A stretch of 64,000 nucleotides of DNA from CBDCVA01 sp965222935 [NCBI: Candidatus Latescibacterota bacterium] (GTDB lineage: Bacteria; Latescibacterota; CBDCVA01): positions 558,001 to 622,000 of the forward strand of contig CBDCVA010000002.1 in the NCBI GenBank assembly GCA_965222935.1, given 5' to 3'. The notes below the pieces were generated by a model, which saw nothing but the letters and a program-made list of their open reading frames with translations, ran no database searches and was not told the DNA's origin. A program made the translations under genes and the position numbers. Every line of letters begins with the position of its first letter. The first letter of the stretch is position 1. Positions 35,900 to 44,430 of the stretch are shown here, piece after piece.

Positions 35900-36994
35900 T
35901 TCTTTGAGCGGATCGCAATCGTCGGCCTGGGCCTCATCGGCGGTTCCCTGGCCCTTGCTCTCAAGCGCAAGCAACCCCGTCTCCACGTTCTCGGGGTTTC
36001 AAGACCACGGACGCTGGACCAGGCGGCTCAACTCGGCGCCATCGACGCGCGCGCAGGTTACGACGAGCTACCCGATGCCATTACGAGCTGCGACGCGGTC
36101 ATCCTCGCGACGCCCATCAGCCGGATTCTAGAGCTAATCCCCGTCGTCGGCCCTGCGCTCAAGCCGGGAGCCGTCCTCTCCGATGTCGGAAGCACCAAGG
36201 CCATCATCACCGACGACGCGACGCGCGCGGTCCGCCCCGGGGCGTGGTGGATCGGCGGGCACCCGTTGGCTGGTAGCGAAAGTCGCGGTCTGGCCGCCTC
36301 GGACCCTTTCCTGTTCCAGAACGCCATCTACGCCCTCACGCCGGCTCCCAGCGTGCCCCCGGCGACGCTCGCAGCCTTCCGCAACCTCCTGGAGACGACC
36401 GGGGCGCGCACGCTGCTCCTCGAAAGCGGCCAGCATGATCGTATCGTCGCCGCGACAAGCCACCTCCCGCAGCTCGTCGCCGTGGCGCTCATGCAAGTCG
36501 TGGGTGCCCGTGCATCGGACGATCCTACCACCTTCCAGCTCGCCGCCGGGGGCTTCCGCGACATGACACGCATCGCCTCCAGCCCGTTCGACATCTGGCG
36601 GAACATCTGTACCACCAATCGTGACGCCATCGTCGGAGCTATCGACGAGTGCATCACCGCCTTGCGCGAGATCAGCCAAGAGGTGGGAACCGAGGCGCTC
36701 GGCGAGGCGTTCGAGGCGGCGGGACGGGCCCGTGCGACCATCCCGCGCGACACCAAAGGGTGGCTCAGTCCGCTCCACCAACTCCTGGTCACGCTCGAAG
36801 ACCGACCCGGCGCACTAGTGAGCGTTCTGGTGCCCCTAGCCAAGCGCGGCATCAACGTCAGCGACGTTGAGGTGCTCAAGGTTCGCGAGCATGAAGGCGG
36901 CACGATCCTCCTGGGCTTCACATCCGCCGACGACGCCCGCCAGGCTGAAGAGATCATCGGGGCAACGGGTGCGACCGTGCGTCTGCGCGCGTGA
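35900..36994 (+). CDS. tyrA: Prephenate dehydrogenase with ACT domain; start codon non-canonical
   Basis: The frame encodes a complete TyrA: the NAD-binding FERIAIVGLGLIGGSLALAL at its very start, the catalytic-His segment GGHPLAGSESRG, the helical dimer domain, and a C-terminal ACT domain (LEDRPGALVSVLVPLAKRGINV). It oxidises prephenate to 4-hydroxyphenylpyruvate. No ATG, GTG or TTG occurs in frame between the stop TGA at 35891 and TTG 36266, which is already inside the catalytic motif. The operon-style ATG at 35885, overlapping the aroF stop, reads ATG-AGG-TGA and stops after two codons. AGGTGA (35888-35893) is well spaced for a TTC codon at 35900, used here as the nominal start. The real start may be non-AUG, or the base sequence may carry an error or mutation. 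Confidence 0.85.
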   Translation, partial: FFERIAIVGLGLIGGSLALALKRKQPRLHVLGVSRPRTLDQAAQLGAIDARAGYDELPDAITSCDAVILATPISRILELIPVVGPALKPGAVLSDVGSTKAIITDDATRAVRPGAWWIGGHPLAGSESRGLAASDPFLFQNAIYALTPAPSVPPATLAAFRNLLETTGARTLLLESGQHDRIVAATSHLPQLVAVALMQVVGARASDDPTTFQLAAGGFRDMTRIASSPFDIWRNICTTNRDAIVGAIDECITALREISQEVGTEALGEAFEAAGRARATIPRDTKGWLSPLHQLLVTLEDRPGALVSVLVPLAKRGINVSDVEVLKVREHEGGTILLGFTSADDARQAEEIIGATGATVRLRA

Positions 36995-37014
36995 ATTGAT
37001 CAGCCGGACACCCG

Positions 37015-37881
37015 ATGCCTCCAGCCATTGATGGCGCGACCCGGATCGCCTGCGTGATGGGCGATCCCATCGGCCATACGCTCTCGCCCGTCATGCAGAA
37101 CGCCGCCTTCCGTGAACGTGGGCTTAACTGGTGTTTCGTCGCCTTCAGCGTGCGACAGGCGGGCTTGGCCGACGCCATCGCCGGCATGCGCGGCCTTGAC
37201 ATCCGCGGCGCCACTGTTACCGCCCCTAATAAGCGAGCGGTCATCGCTTTGCTCGACCGTCTCAGCCCGGAGGCGAAGCTTTTGGGTGCCGCCAACACCG
37301 TCCATAACGACGACGGCACGCTCTGGGGGTACAACACGGACGTGCCCGGTTTCGCCCGGTCGCTTCGAGAGGGTGCGGGACCCGATTTCGCACCAAGGAC
37401 GGCTGCCCTGCTTGGCGCAGGTGGCGCTGCCCAGGCGGCCCTGCGCGCCTTGGCGGACCTCGAGTCGCTCGAACGCATCGCCGTCCTCAACCGCACGGTC
37501 GAGCGCGCCGAGGCAACCATCGATAAACTCCAGGGCGCCGTGCCCGAATTACCCCAGCTCGCTGCGATGCCGCTGGAGCGGGCGGCCCTCGAGTGCGAGG
37601 TGCGAGCGAGTGATCTGGTCATCAACGTCACATCGCTGGGCATGACCCCGCTTGAAGACTGCTCGCCCACCGATGGGGCGGAGCCCTTCAGACCGGGCCA
37701 GGTCGCTTTCGACATCGTCTATAACCCCCGCGAGACGCGCTTTCTCGCCCAGGCGCGCACGAGCGGTGCCCGGTCCATCTCCGGCATCTCGATGCTCGCC
37801 TACCAGGGCGCGGCGGCTTTCGGGATATGGACCGGCGTCGAGGCGCCCGTGGACGTTATGCTCCGCGCGATGGGAGCCTGA
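37015..37881 (+). CDS. aroE: Shikimate dehydrogenase paralogue 1
   Basis: A 288-residue AroE-family protein. It has GDPIGHTLSPVMQNAAF for substrate binding, where the usual first Ser of SxSP is Thr; VTAPNKRAVIAL with the catalytic Lys; the conserved Asn/Asp pair ending in NTDVPGF; and the NADP loop LLGAGGAAQAALRAL with the NRTVERA basic motif. It reduces 3-dehydroshikimate to shikimate, or may act on quinate-type substrates because of the Thr. It lies 20 bases after tyrA and 3 bases before a second AroE. Confidence 0.88.
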   Translation: MPPAIDGATRIACVMGDPIGHTLSPVMQNAAFRERGLNWCFVAFSVRQAGLADAIAGMRGLDIRGATVTAPNKRAVIALLDRLSPEAKLLGAANTVHNDDGTLWGYNTDVPGFARSLREGAGPDFAPRTAALLGAGGAAQAALRALADLESLERIAVLNRTVERAEATIDKLQGAVPELPQLAAMPLERAALECEVRASDLVINVTSLGMTPLEDCSPTDGAEPFRPGQVAFDIVYNPRETRFLAQARTSGARSISGISMLAYQGAAAFGIWTGVEAPVDVMLRAMGA

Positions 37882-37884
37882 GCG

Positions 37885-38772
37885 GTGGCCGCCCAGGCCA
37901 TCGACGGCCATACGGTGCTCGTCGGCATCATCGGCGATCCCGTGGAGCACTCGCGCTCGCCCGCCATGCACAATGCCGCCTTCACATCGCTCGGGATGAA
38001 CTGGCGCTACCTACCCTTCCGCGTGGCTGGTGGCGAACTGGCGCGGGCTTTGAGCGGGATTCGCGGTCTGGGGATCAGGGGGCTCAACGTCACGATCCCC
38101 CACAAGCAGGCGGTCGTGAGGCATCTGGATGAGTTGGCGCCCGAGGCAGCGCTCCTGGGTGCCGTGAACACGATCATCCATACCGACGGCCGTCTGGTTG
38201 GCGACAACACCGATGTCGAAGGCTTTCGCCGGGCACTGAGCGAGGGCGCGGGGTGCGGCTTTACCCCCGTGCGGGCGATGGTGCTCGGCGCCGGAGGTGC
38301 GGGGCTGGCGGTGATGCGCGCGCTGCTCGACATCACGAGCCTGAAGCGGATCCATCTCCTCAACCGCACGCCGGCCAGGGCCGACGCCATCGTCAAAAGG
38401 CTTGAGGACGCACCCGACCTCGAAGTCAAGGCCGAGCTCGTGCCGGGACCACTGGAGACGCGCTCTATGGCCGACGCACTCTCCGCCGCGGACCTCGTCG
38501 TGAATGCAACCTCCGTCGGCATGCACCCCAAAGAGGACGCATCGCCCTTGGGTGATTGCGACGGTTTCCGGGCCGGGCAGGTGGTCTACGACCTCATCTA
38601 CAATCCCCGCGAGACGCGCTTGCTCAACAGGGCTAAAGCGCAGGGGGCACAAGCGCTTTCGGGGCTTTCCATGCTCGTCCACCAGGGGGCGCGCGGTTTT
38701 GAGCTCTGGACCGGTCGCCCCGCACCCGTAGAGGTCATGGCCCACGCCATCGGTGCAGACTATGTTGCGTAA
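37885..38772 (+). CDS. aroE: Shikimate dehydrogenase paralogue 2
   Basis: A 295-residue AroE with canonical residues: GDPVEHSRSPAMHNAAF, including the expected SxSP; NVTIPHKQAVV with the catalytic Lys; NTIIHTDGRLVGDNTDVEGF with the Asn and Asp; and MVLGAGGAGLAVMRAL with NRTPARA for NADP. It is the better candidate for the true shikimate dehydrogenase. It begins with GTG three bases after its paralogue, with which it is collinear over its whole length, indicating tandem duplication and divergence. The TAA stop overlaps the ubiA start region. Confidence 0.92.
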   Translation: MAAQAIDGHTVLVGIIGDPVEHSRSPAMHNAAFTSLGMNWRYLPFRVAGGELARALSGIRGLGIRGLNVTIPHKQAVVRHLDELAPEAALLGAVNTIIHTDGRLVGDNTDVEGFRRALSEGAGCGFTPVRAMVLGAGGAGLAVMRALLDITSLKRIHLLNRTPARADAIVKRLEDAPDLEVKAELVPGPLETRSMADALSAADLVVNATSVGMHPKEDASPLGDCDGFRAGQVVYDLIYNPRETRLLNRAKAQGAQALSGLSMLVHQGARGFELWTGRPAPVEVMAHAIGADYVA

Positions 38773-39679
38773 ATACCATAACACCAGTTGGATAGGTGTG
38801 CACTGGACTGAACAACTCCTCACTTACGGCCGGATGATCAAGTTCTCGCACTCGATCTTCGCCTTGCCCTTCGCGCTCTCCGCCATCGTCCTGGCCTGGG
38901 ATGCGCGGTCGGGAAACGGATGGGACCAGCTTGGCTGGATCGTCGTCGCGATGGTCGCCGCCCGCAGCGCAGCCATGGGCATGAACCGCATCGCCGACCG
39001 TGAGTCCGACGCGCGGAACCCCCGCACCGAGATGCGCGAGCTGCCCCAGGGCATCATCTCGGTCCGCGCTGCAACGTGGTTCGTTATCGTGTCCGTAGCC
39101 ATCTTCATCTGCGCTGCCGGTATGTTGAACCGGCTCTGTCTCATGCTTTCCCCCATCGCATTGACGATCCTTCTGGGCTATCCCTACACCAAGCGCTGGA
39201 CGTGGGCATCGCACCTCGCGCTAGGCATCGCCCTGGGCATGGCCCCGCCGGCCGCCTGGATTGCGCTTACAGGGACGCTCGATGTGAGCGCGCTGCTGTT
39301 GACCGGCGTCGTGATGACGTGGGTTGCCGGCTTCGACATCCTCTACAGCCTTCTGGACATGGACTTCGACCGCACGATGGGGCTCCACTCGATCCCCGCT
39401 CGCTTCGGTGTGCAGCCAGCGTTCTGGACCGCGCGCGTCCTTCACCTGGCGACTCTGCTGACGCTCGTGGCTCTCAAATTCGCCTTTGGCCTGGGTTCAG
39501 CCTATCTTCTAGCTGTGGTGGTGGTTGCAGCGGCTTTGGTGTACGAGCACCGTCTGGTGGGACCCGACGATTTCTCGCGCATGGACCTAGCGTTTTTCAC
39601 GATGAACGGCGTCATCTCGGTCGTCTTCCTTCTTGGCGTACTGGCGGATAGCCTCCTAGGCGTAGGAGGGATGCCATAA
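38762..39679 (+). CDS. ubiA: UbiA-family polyprenyltransferase (4-hydroxybenzoate or futalosine-pathway MqnP type)
   Basis: An integral membrane protein of about 305 residues with roughly eight or nine helices. The two prenyl-diphosphate Mg2+ motifs are visible: NRIADRESD in the first loop and DILYSLLDMDFD in the second. MIKFSHSIFALPFA at the N-terminus is the usual family opening. It prenylates an aromatic acid in quinone synthesis. Beside ubiX and ubiE, and with no menaquinone-specific men genes in view, a role in the futalosine menaquinone route is possible. Start candidates are GTG 38753, ATG 38762 (chosen), GTG 38798 and ATG 38834. Confidence 0.88.
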   Translation: MLRKYHNTSWIGVHWTEQLLTYGRMIKFSHSIFALPFALSAIVLAWDARSGNGWDQLGWIVVAMVAARSAAMGMNRIADRESDARNPRTEMRELPQGIISVRAATWFVIVSVAIFICAAGMLNRLCLMLSPIALTILLGYPYTKRWTWASHLALGIALGMAPPAAWIALTGTLDVSALLLTGVVMTWVAGFDILYSLLDMDFDRTMGLHSIPARFGVQPAFWTARVLHLATLLTLVALKFAFGLGSAYLLAVVVVAAALVYEHRLVGPDDFSRMDLAFFTMNGVISVVFLLGVLADSLLGVGGMP

Positions 39680-40314
39680 GCGACGCGCCCCGAATCATCG
39701 TGGCGATGACTGGCGCCTCGGCCGCGATCTACGGCGTCAGGCTCCTGGCCCACCTGGTCGCCCAGGCTTGTGAGGTCGCTCTGGTCGTTTCGCGCCACGG
39801 CCGCCTGGTGCTCAACGCGGAGGTAGGCGTCAGCCACGAGGGTCCCGAGCTATGGTCCTTCATTGCAAGGGAGTACGGCGTGGTCGTTGGACCCGAAGCG
39901 ATCCAGACCTATCGCAACGAGGACATCACCGCACCGATCGCATCGGGATCGAGGACGACCGAGGCCATGGTGGTCATCCCCTGCTCGATGGGGACCCTGG
40001 CGCGGCTGGCCTCAGGTGCCTCGACCTGCCTGATCGAGCGCGCCTTCGACGTCATCCTGAAGGAACGCCAGAAGGCCATCGTTGTCCCACGCGAAACGCC
40101 GGTATCGGTCATCCACCTGGAGAACATGCTCAGACTGGCGCGCGCGGGCGCGTGCATCCTGCCGCCGGACCCGGCGTTCTACCAGGGACCGGAGACCCTC
40201 GCCGATCAGGTGGATTTCATCGTCGGTAAGGTCTCGGAACAACTCGGTGTCGCGCACGACCTCTATCCGCGCTACCGCGCCCCGGCTGAGTTGCGCGAGG
40301 CGATGGAAGAATGA
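39676..40314 (+). CDS. ubiX: Flavin prenyltransferase UbiX; probable AUA start
   Basis: UbiX makes prenylated FMN, the cofactor of UbiD-type decarboxylases. The frame shows RIIVAMTGASAAIYGVRLL, the FMN-binding strand and Ser loop, then VIPCSMGTLARLASGAS, the RERQKAIVVPRETP-like flavin segment and the C-terminal VDFIVGKVSEQLG. The first ordinary start, GTG at 39700, falls inside the first strand. A better-fitting start is ATA at 39676, reading M-SDAPRIIV. AGGAGG (39664-39669) lies six bases before that ATA, ideal spacing, but about 30 bases before the GTG. The ATA overlaps the ubiA stop (ATAA). No ubiD is in the window. Confidence 0.85.
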   Translation: MSDAPRIIVAMTGASAAIYGVRLLAHLVAQACEVALVVSRHGRLVLNAEVGVSHEGPELWSFIAREYGVVVGPEAIQTYRNEDITAPIASGSRTTEAMVVIPCSMGTLARLASGASTCLIERAFDVILKERQKAIVVPRETPVSVIHLENMLRLARAGACILPPDPAFYQGPETLADQVDFIVGKVSEQLGVAHDLYPRYRAPAELREAMEE

Positions 40315-41009
40315 ACCCCGGAGGTGAGCGCAACCGCATCCGCGCGATCTTCGACCTGATCGCGCCACGCTACGACCTGGCCAATCGCCTGCTCTCAGCC
40401 GGTATCGACCAGCGCTGGCGGGCGCGCTTGGTGGGAGAGATCGCCATCGCCCCCGGCGGCCGCGCGCTCGACCTCTGCTGCGGCACGGGCGACCTGGCAC
40501 TGGCCCTGGCGCGGCGCGGCGTGCCCGTCGTCGGCGTCGATCTCTCGCGGCGCATGCTCGCTCTTGCACGCGACCGGATCGCTCGCAACAACATGGAGGC
40601 GCCGGTGGCGCTCGTCTGCGGCGACGCCGAAGCGCTGCCGTTCTCCGATGGCGTCTTCGCCGCCGTGACCATTGGCTTCGGCATCCGCAATGTCGTCGAT
40701 CCGGTGCGCGGGTTGAGCGAGATCGCCCGGGCGCTTGCGTCGTCGGGCACGGTCAAGGTCCTCGAGTTCGCTTTGCCCCAGCGCTGGCCCTTGCGGCCTT
40801 TATACCGCTTCTACCTCGACCATATACTCCCCGTCCTGGGCGGGCTGATCGCCGGTAGCCTGGCGTCATACCGGTACTTACGGGATTCGATCCACACCTT
40901 CCCCAAGGACGAGGCCTTCCTGCAGCATCTCGCCACCGCGGGTCTGGCTCAGGGGTCGTATGTGCCTCTATCAGGCGGTATTGCAGCCATTTACTCGGCG
41001 ACCAAGTAG
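40311..41009 (+). CDS. ubiE: Quinone-biosynthesis C-methyltransferase UbiE/MenG
   Basis: The 232-residue SAM methyltransferase has FDLIAPRYDLANRLLSAGID, the UbiE family opening; motif I LDLCCGTGDLALAL; VDLSRRML; the CGDAEALPF motif II; and the family signature FGIRNVVDPVRGLSEIARAL. The end ISGGIAAIY-like (LSGGIAAIYSATK) is typical. It methylates demethylmenaquinone or the ubiquinone precursor; menaquinone is the more likely product outside proteobacteria, but this is not shown by the sequence. ATGA overlap with ubiX suggests coupling. Confidence 0.92.
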   Translation: MNPGGERNRIRAIFDLIAPRYDLANRLLSAGIDQRWRARLVGEIAIAPGGRALDLCCGTGDLALALARRGVPVVGVDLSRRMLALARDRIARNNMEAPVALVCGDAEALPFSDGVFAAVTIGFGIRNVVDPVRGLSEIARALASSGTVKVLEFALPQRWPLRPLYRFYLDHILPVLGGLIAGSLASYRYLRDSIHTFPKDEAFLQHLATAGLAQGSYVPLSGGIAAIYSATK

Positions 41010-41023
41010 CGAGGAGGGAACAG

Positions 41024-42214
41024 GTGCGTTGGTTAACGGCGGGAGAATCGCACGGCCAGGCGCTTGTGGGCACCCTCGAGGGCGTGCCCGCAGGCTTACG
41101 GCTCGGCGCCGACGACATTAACCGCGATCTCGCCCGCCGCCAGCAGGGATACGGTCGCGGCGGCCGGATGAAGATCGAGCGCGATCAGGCCCGCATCCTC
41201 AGCGGCCTGCGCGGGGGCTTGACGCTCGGGAGCCCCATCGCACTCCTGATCGAGAACCGCGACTGGGCCAACTGGACCGAGCGTATGGCACCCGAAGGCG
41301 ACCTCAGCGCCGTCGAGCGCGTCGTCGTCCCGAGGCCCGGCCATGCCGATCTAGCCGGCGTCATCAAGTACCAGCACGAGGACATCCGCAACGTCCTGGA
41401 GCGTTCCAGCGCCCGTGAGACAACCATGCGTGTTGCCCTTGCCGGGATCGCCAAGCGGCTGCTGGGCGAGTTCAACGTCCGGATCGCCAGCCACATCGTG
41501 CAATTGGGACCGGTCAAGGCGGGGCCGGTTGATCCGCTGGAAGTGACCAACGAACGTTCGGACGCCTCGCCGGTTCGCTGTGCGGACCCGGAAGCCGAAG
41601 CGCGGATGGTTGCTGAGATCGACGCCGCCCGCGAGCGTGGGGATACCCTCGGTGGGGTCTTCGAGGTCGTGGTCACCGGCCTACCCATCGGCCTGGGCAG
41701 CTACGTCCATTGGGACCGCAAGCTCGACGCCCGCCTGGCGCAGGCCATCCTGAGCATCAACGCCTTCAAGGGCGTCGAATTCGGCGGCGGTTTCGAGGCT
41801 TGCAGTCGGCCAGGCTCCGCTTTTCACGATGAGATGATGCTCGAGGGCCAGGGTATTGGCAGGCGCTCGAACACCGCGGGCGGCCTCGAGGGCGGCATGA
41901 CCAACGGAGAGCCCGTGATCGTCCGCGGCGCCATGAAGCCCCTCTCGACGCTCCGCAGGCCCCTCGAATCGGTCGACCTCTCACAGATGAAGGGCACCAA
42001 GGCTCACTACGAGCGCTCTGACGTTTGCGCTCTGCCCGCGGCGGGCGTCATCGGTGAGACGATGGTCGCGCTCGTCATGGCCGACGCCTTCCTAGAGCGC
42101 TACGGCAGCGACAGCATGGCGCAGATACGCGCCGCCTTCGAGGCCGATCCCCAGGCGCCACCTCCGAGCATCCAGCGGGTCGAGACGGCGGACGCGTCTG
42201 CCCCGGGGACCTAG
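41024..42214 (+). CDS. aroC: Chorismate synthase
   Basis: The 396-residue FMN-dependent enzyme makes chorismate from EPSP. It starts with GTG after GAGGAGGGAACAG and opens RWLTAGESHGQALV, signature 1. YGRGGRMKIERD and LSGLRGGLTLGSPI follow, then RPGHADLAGVIKYQHEDIRN and the RSSARETTMRVA signature with the phosphate- and flavin-binding residues. GGLEGGMTNGEP and the RSDVCALPAAGVI end region are present. It is placed between quinone genes and the aroK-aroB fusion, linking both halves of the chorismate set. Confidence 0.97.
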   Translation: MRWLTAGESHGQALVGTLEGVPAGLRLGADDINRDLARRQQGYGRGGRMKIERDQARILSGLRGGLTLGSPIALLIENRDWANWTERMAPEGDLSAVERVVVPRPGHADLAGVIKYQHEDIRNVLERSSARETTMRVALAGIAKRLLGEFNVRIASHIVQLGPVKAGPVDPLEVTNERSDASPVRCADPEAEARMVAEIDAARERGDTLGGVFEVVVTGLPIGLGSYVHWDRKLDARLAQAILSINAFKGVEFGGGFEACSRPGSAFHDEMMLEGQGIGRRSNTAGGLEGGMTNGEPVIVRGAMKPLSTLRRPLESVDLSQMKGTKAHYERSDVCALPAAGVIGETMVALVMADAFLERYGSDSMAQIRAAFEADPQAPPPSIQRVETADASAPGT

Positions 42215-42232
42215 CCTCAAAACGCTCAACCG

Positions 42233-43903
42233 ATGCCCCTTCCAGCCTTGGCGTACTGGGGTTTAGAGTCCGACGCGCCCTTGTTCCTCGTCGGCTTCAT
42301 GGGTTCAGGCAAGACGGCCGTCGGCCAGGAACTCGCCCAGCACCTGGGCCGTCGCTTCGTGGACACCGACGACTTGATCATCACCAAAGCGGGTAAGTCC
42401 ATTCCACGCATCTTCGAGGATGATGGCGAGGAGCAGTTCCGCACCATCGAAGCCGAGTGCGTCGCAGAGGCCGTTGCTCAGTCCGAGACGGTGATCGCCC
42501 TGGGAGGCGGCGCTCTCATCCGACCGGAGAACCGGGCGGTCCTGCGCGAGACGGGTGTATCCTGCTACCTGCGGGCAGCGCCGGAGATCATCTTCGAGCG
42601 GGTGCGGGATGATCCGAACCGGCCACTGCTCGCCGGGCTTTCGGACGAAGCAAAGCTGGACAGCATCCGGCGCATGCTCGCCGAGCGTGAGCCGGCATAC
42701 GCCGCCAGCGATCTCGTCTTTGACACCAAGGCGCTGACCAGCCCCCAGTCGGCCGCCGAGGCTCTAGAGTGCGCCCTGGCCAGCCCTCTGGAACGAAAGA
42801 TCCGCGTCCCACTGGGCGAGCGGAGTTACGACGTCATCGTGGGCGCGGGTATCGCCGATCGTTTCGGCGAGGCATGTGCATCATTGGGACTGGGGCGGCA
42901 GACCGTACTATTGGCATCGCCTTCGGTAGTGGCGAGCTTGGTGCCGAAGCTGGCGAGGTCGCTGCGTGGGACCGGGTTCGCGGTCCAGACACTGGCCATC
43001 CCCGACGGCGAGGAGCAGAAGACGTTCGCAGCGCTCGAGCCCATCTACGACATGCTGGTCAGCGGCCGTTACGACCGCGACTGCACGCTGGTTGCCGTGG
43101 GCGGGGGCGTGATCGGGGATACAGTCGGCTTCGCCGCCGCTACCTTCCTGCGCGGCGTTCAGCTCATCCAGGTGCCGACGACAGTCCTCGCGCAAGTGGA
43201 CGCGAGTATCGGCGGGAAGACCGGGGTGAACCACCCGGAGGCTAAGAACATGATCGGAGCCTTTTACCAGCCACGTCTCGTCTTCACCGACGTAGATGCA
43301 CTTATAACGCTGCCTGCCAGTCAGATGTGCTCTGGAGCCGTCGAGATGGTCAAGCACGCGATGATCGCCGACGCGGGCCTCCTCTCGCTCCTGGAGACGC
43401 ATCTGGACGCCTTCGGGACGCACCAGTTGCCGCCCGCGCGTCTGGTGGACCTCATCGCCCGCAACTGCAGCATCAAAGCGTCGGTCGTCGCGGCTGACGA
43501 ACGCGAAGGCGAACGCCGCCAGATCCTGAACTACGGCCACACCATCGGGCACGCGCTGGAGGCGGCTACGAGCTACAGCCGCTTCACGCACGGCGAGGCT
43601 GTGGCGCTCGGCATGGTCGCCAACGGAGCCATCGCGCTGGCAAAGGGTCTTTTAGCGGCGGAGCATGTGGAGCGCCAGAACGCGCTGCTCGCCCGTTTGG
43701 GCCCTTTCCCCGCTTTCGACGATGTGGCGGGCGAAGCCCTGTGGGAGACCATGCATTCGGACAAGAAGGTGCGCGCGGGGCAACTCACCTTCGTCCTGGC
43801 CGAGGCGGTGGGCCGGGTGCAGATTGTCCGCGACGTTTCGCGCGAAGAGGCGTTAAGAGGGATCGAAGCCGCGCGCACCTGGATGCAAAAAAGAGCCGTA
43901 TGA
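42233..43903 (+). CDS. aroKB: Fused shikimate kinase / 3-dehydroquinate synthase
   Basis: A 556-residue two-domain protein. Residues about 14-185 are shikimate kinase: P-loop GFMGSGKT (21-28), DTDDLI, the GGGAL shikimate loop and the RPLLAG lid. Residues about 190-556 are DHQ synthase: IPDGEEQKTF and VGGGVIGDTVGFAAATFLRG (NAD binding), PTTVLAQVDASIGGKTGVNH, the metal-ligand region EMVKHAMI, YGHTIGHALE and HGEAVALGM. The two steps are not consecutive in the pathway (steps 2 and 5), so the fusion likely serves co-expression rather than channelling. The stop overlaps the pyrE ATG. Confidence 0.95.
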   Translation: MPLPALAYWGLESDAPLFLVGFMGSGKTAVGQELAQHLGRRFVDTDDLIITKAGKSIPRIFEDDGEEQFRTIEAECVAEAVAQSETVIALGGGALIRPENRAVLRETGVSCYLRAAPEIIFERVRDDPNRPLLAGLSDEAKLDSIRRMLAEREPAYAASDLVFDTKALTSPQSAAEALECALASPLERKIRVPLGERSYDVIVGAGIADRFGEACASLGLGRQTVLLASPSVVASLVPKLARSLRGTGFAVQTLAIPDGEEQKTFAALEPIYDMLVSGRYDRDCTLVAVGGGVIGDTVGFAAATFLRGVQLIQVPTTVLAQVDASIGGKTGVNHPEAKNMIGAFYQPRLVFTDVDALITLPASQMCSGAVEMVKHAMIADAGLLSLLETHLDAFGTHQLPPARLVDLIARNCSIKASVVAADEREGERRQILNYGHTIGHALEAATSYSRFTHGEAVALGMVANGAIALAKGLLAAEHVERQNALLARLGPFPAFDDVAGEALWETMHSDKKVRAGQLTFVLAEAVGRVQIVRDVSREEALRGIEAARTWMQKRAV

Positions 43904-44430
43904 ACCTCCGTGACCCTCTCGCTCGACGCATCCGCGAACTGGCCTACCGCGAGGGCGATTTTACCTTGAGCTCGGGGCGCAAATCGGGCTATCTCATCGA
44001 CAAGTACCAGTTCGAGACCGCGCCCGAGGTCCTGCGGGAGGTCGCCCGACGCCTAGCGGAACGATTGCCAGAAGGGATCGAGCGGCTGGCGGGCGTGGAG
44101 CTGGGTGCCGTCCCGCTGGTGACTGCCGTGGCGCTAGAGACGGGCCTACCGTTTTTAATCGTACGTCGCCAGGCAAAGGCGTACGGGACCAGAACCCAAG
44201 TCGAGGGGACATGGAGCCTTGGCGAGCGCGTTGCGCTCCTCGAAGATGTGGTGACGACAGGGGCGCAGTTGCACCGGGCCGCGGAGGGTTTACGCGAACT
44301 TGGACTCGAGGTGGGGGCCGTCATAGCCGTCGTTGACCGGGGAGAGGGTGGCGCCGAAGCGTTGAGCGGAGCGGGCTTCACGTTCACACCTCTCTTCACG
44401 AAAGCCGACCTTGGCATCACGCTCACCTGA
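43900..44430 (+). CDS. pyrE: Orotate phosphoribosyltransferase
   Basis: From the ATG at 43900 the product is 176 residues. It has FTLSSGRKSGYLIDKYQFE near the N-terminus, the flexible-loop region RRQAKAYGTRTQVEG, and the PRPP-binding VALLEDVVTTGAQL. It transfers phosphoribose to orotate in pyrimidine synthesis, a use of PRPP shared with TrpD. It starts inside the stop of the aroKB fusion (ATGA), so a pyrimidine gene is translationally tied to the aromatic operon. Length is short but within the family range. Confidence 0.92.
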   Translation: MNLRDPLARRIRELAYREGDFTLSSGRKSGYLIDKYQFETAPEVLREVARRLAERLPEGIERLAGVELGAVPLVTAVALETGLPFLIVRRQAKAYGTRTQVEGTWSLGERVALLEDVVTTGAQLHRAAEGLRELGLEVGAVIAVVDRGEGGAEALSGAGFTFTPLFTKADLGITLT

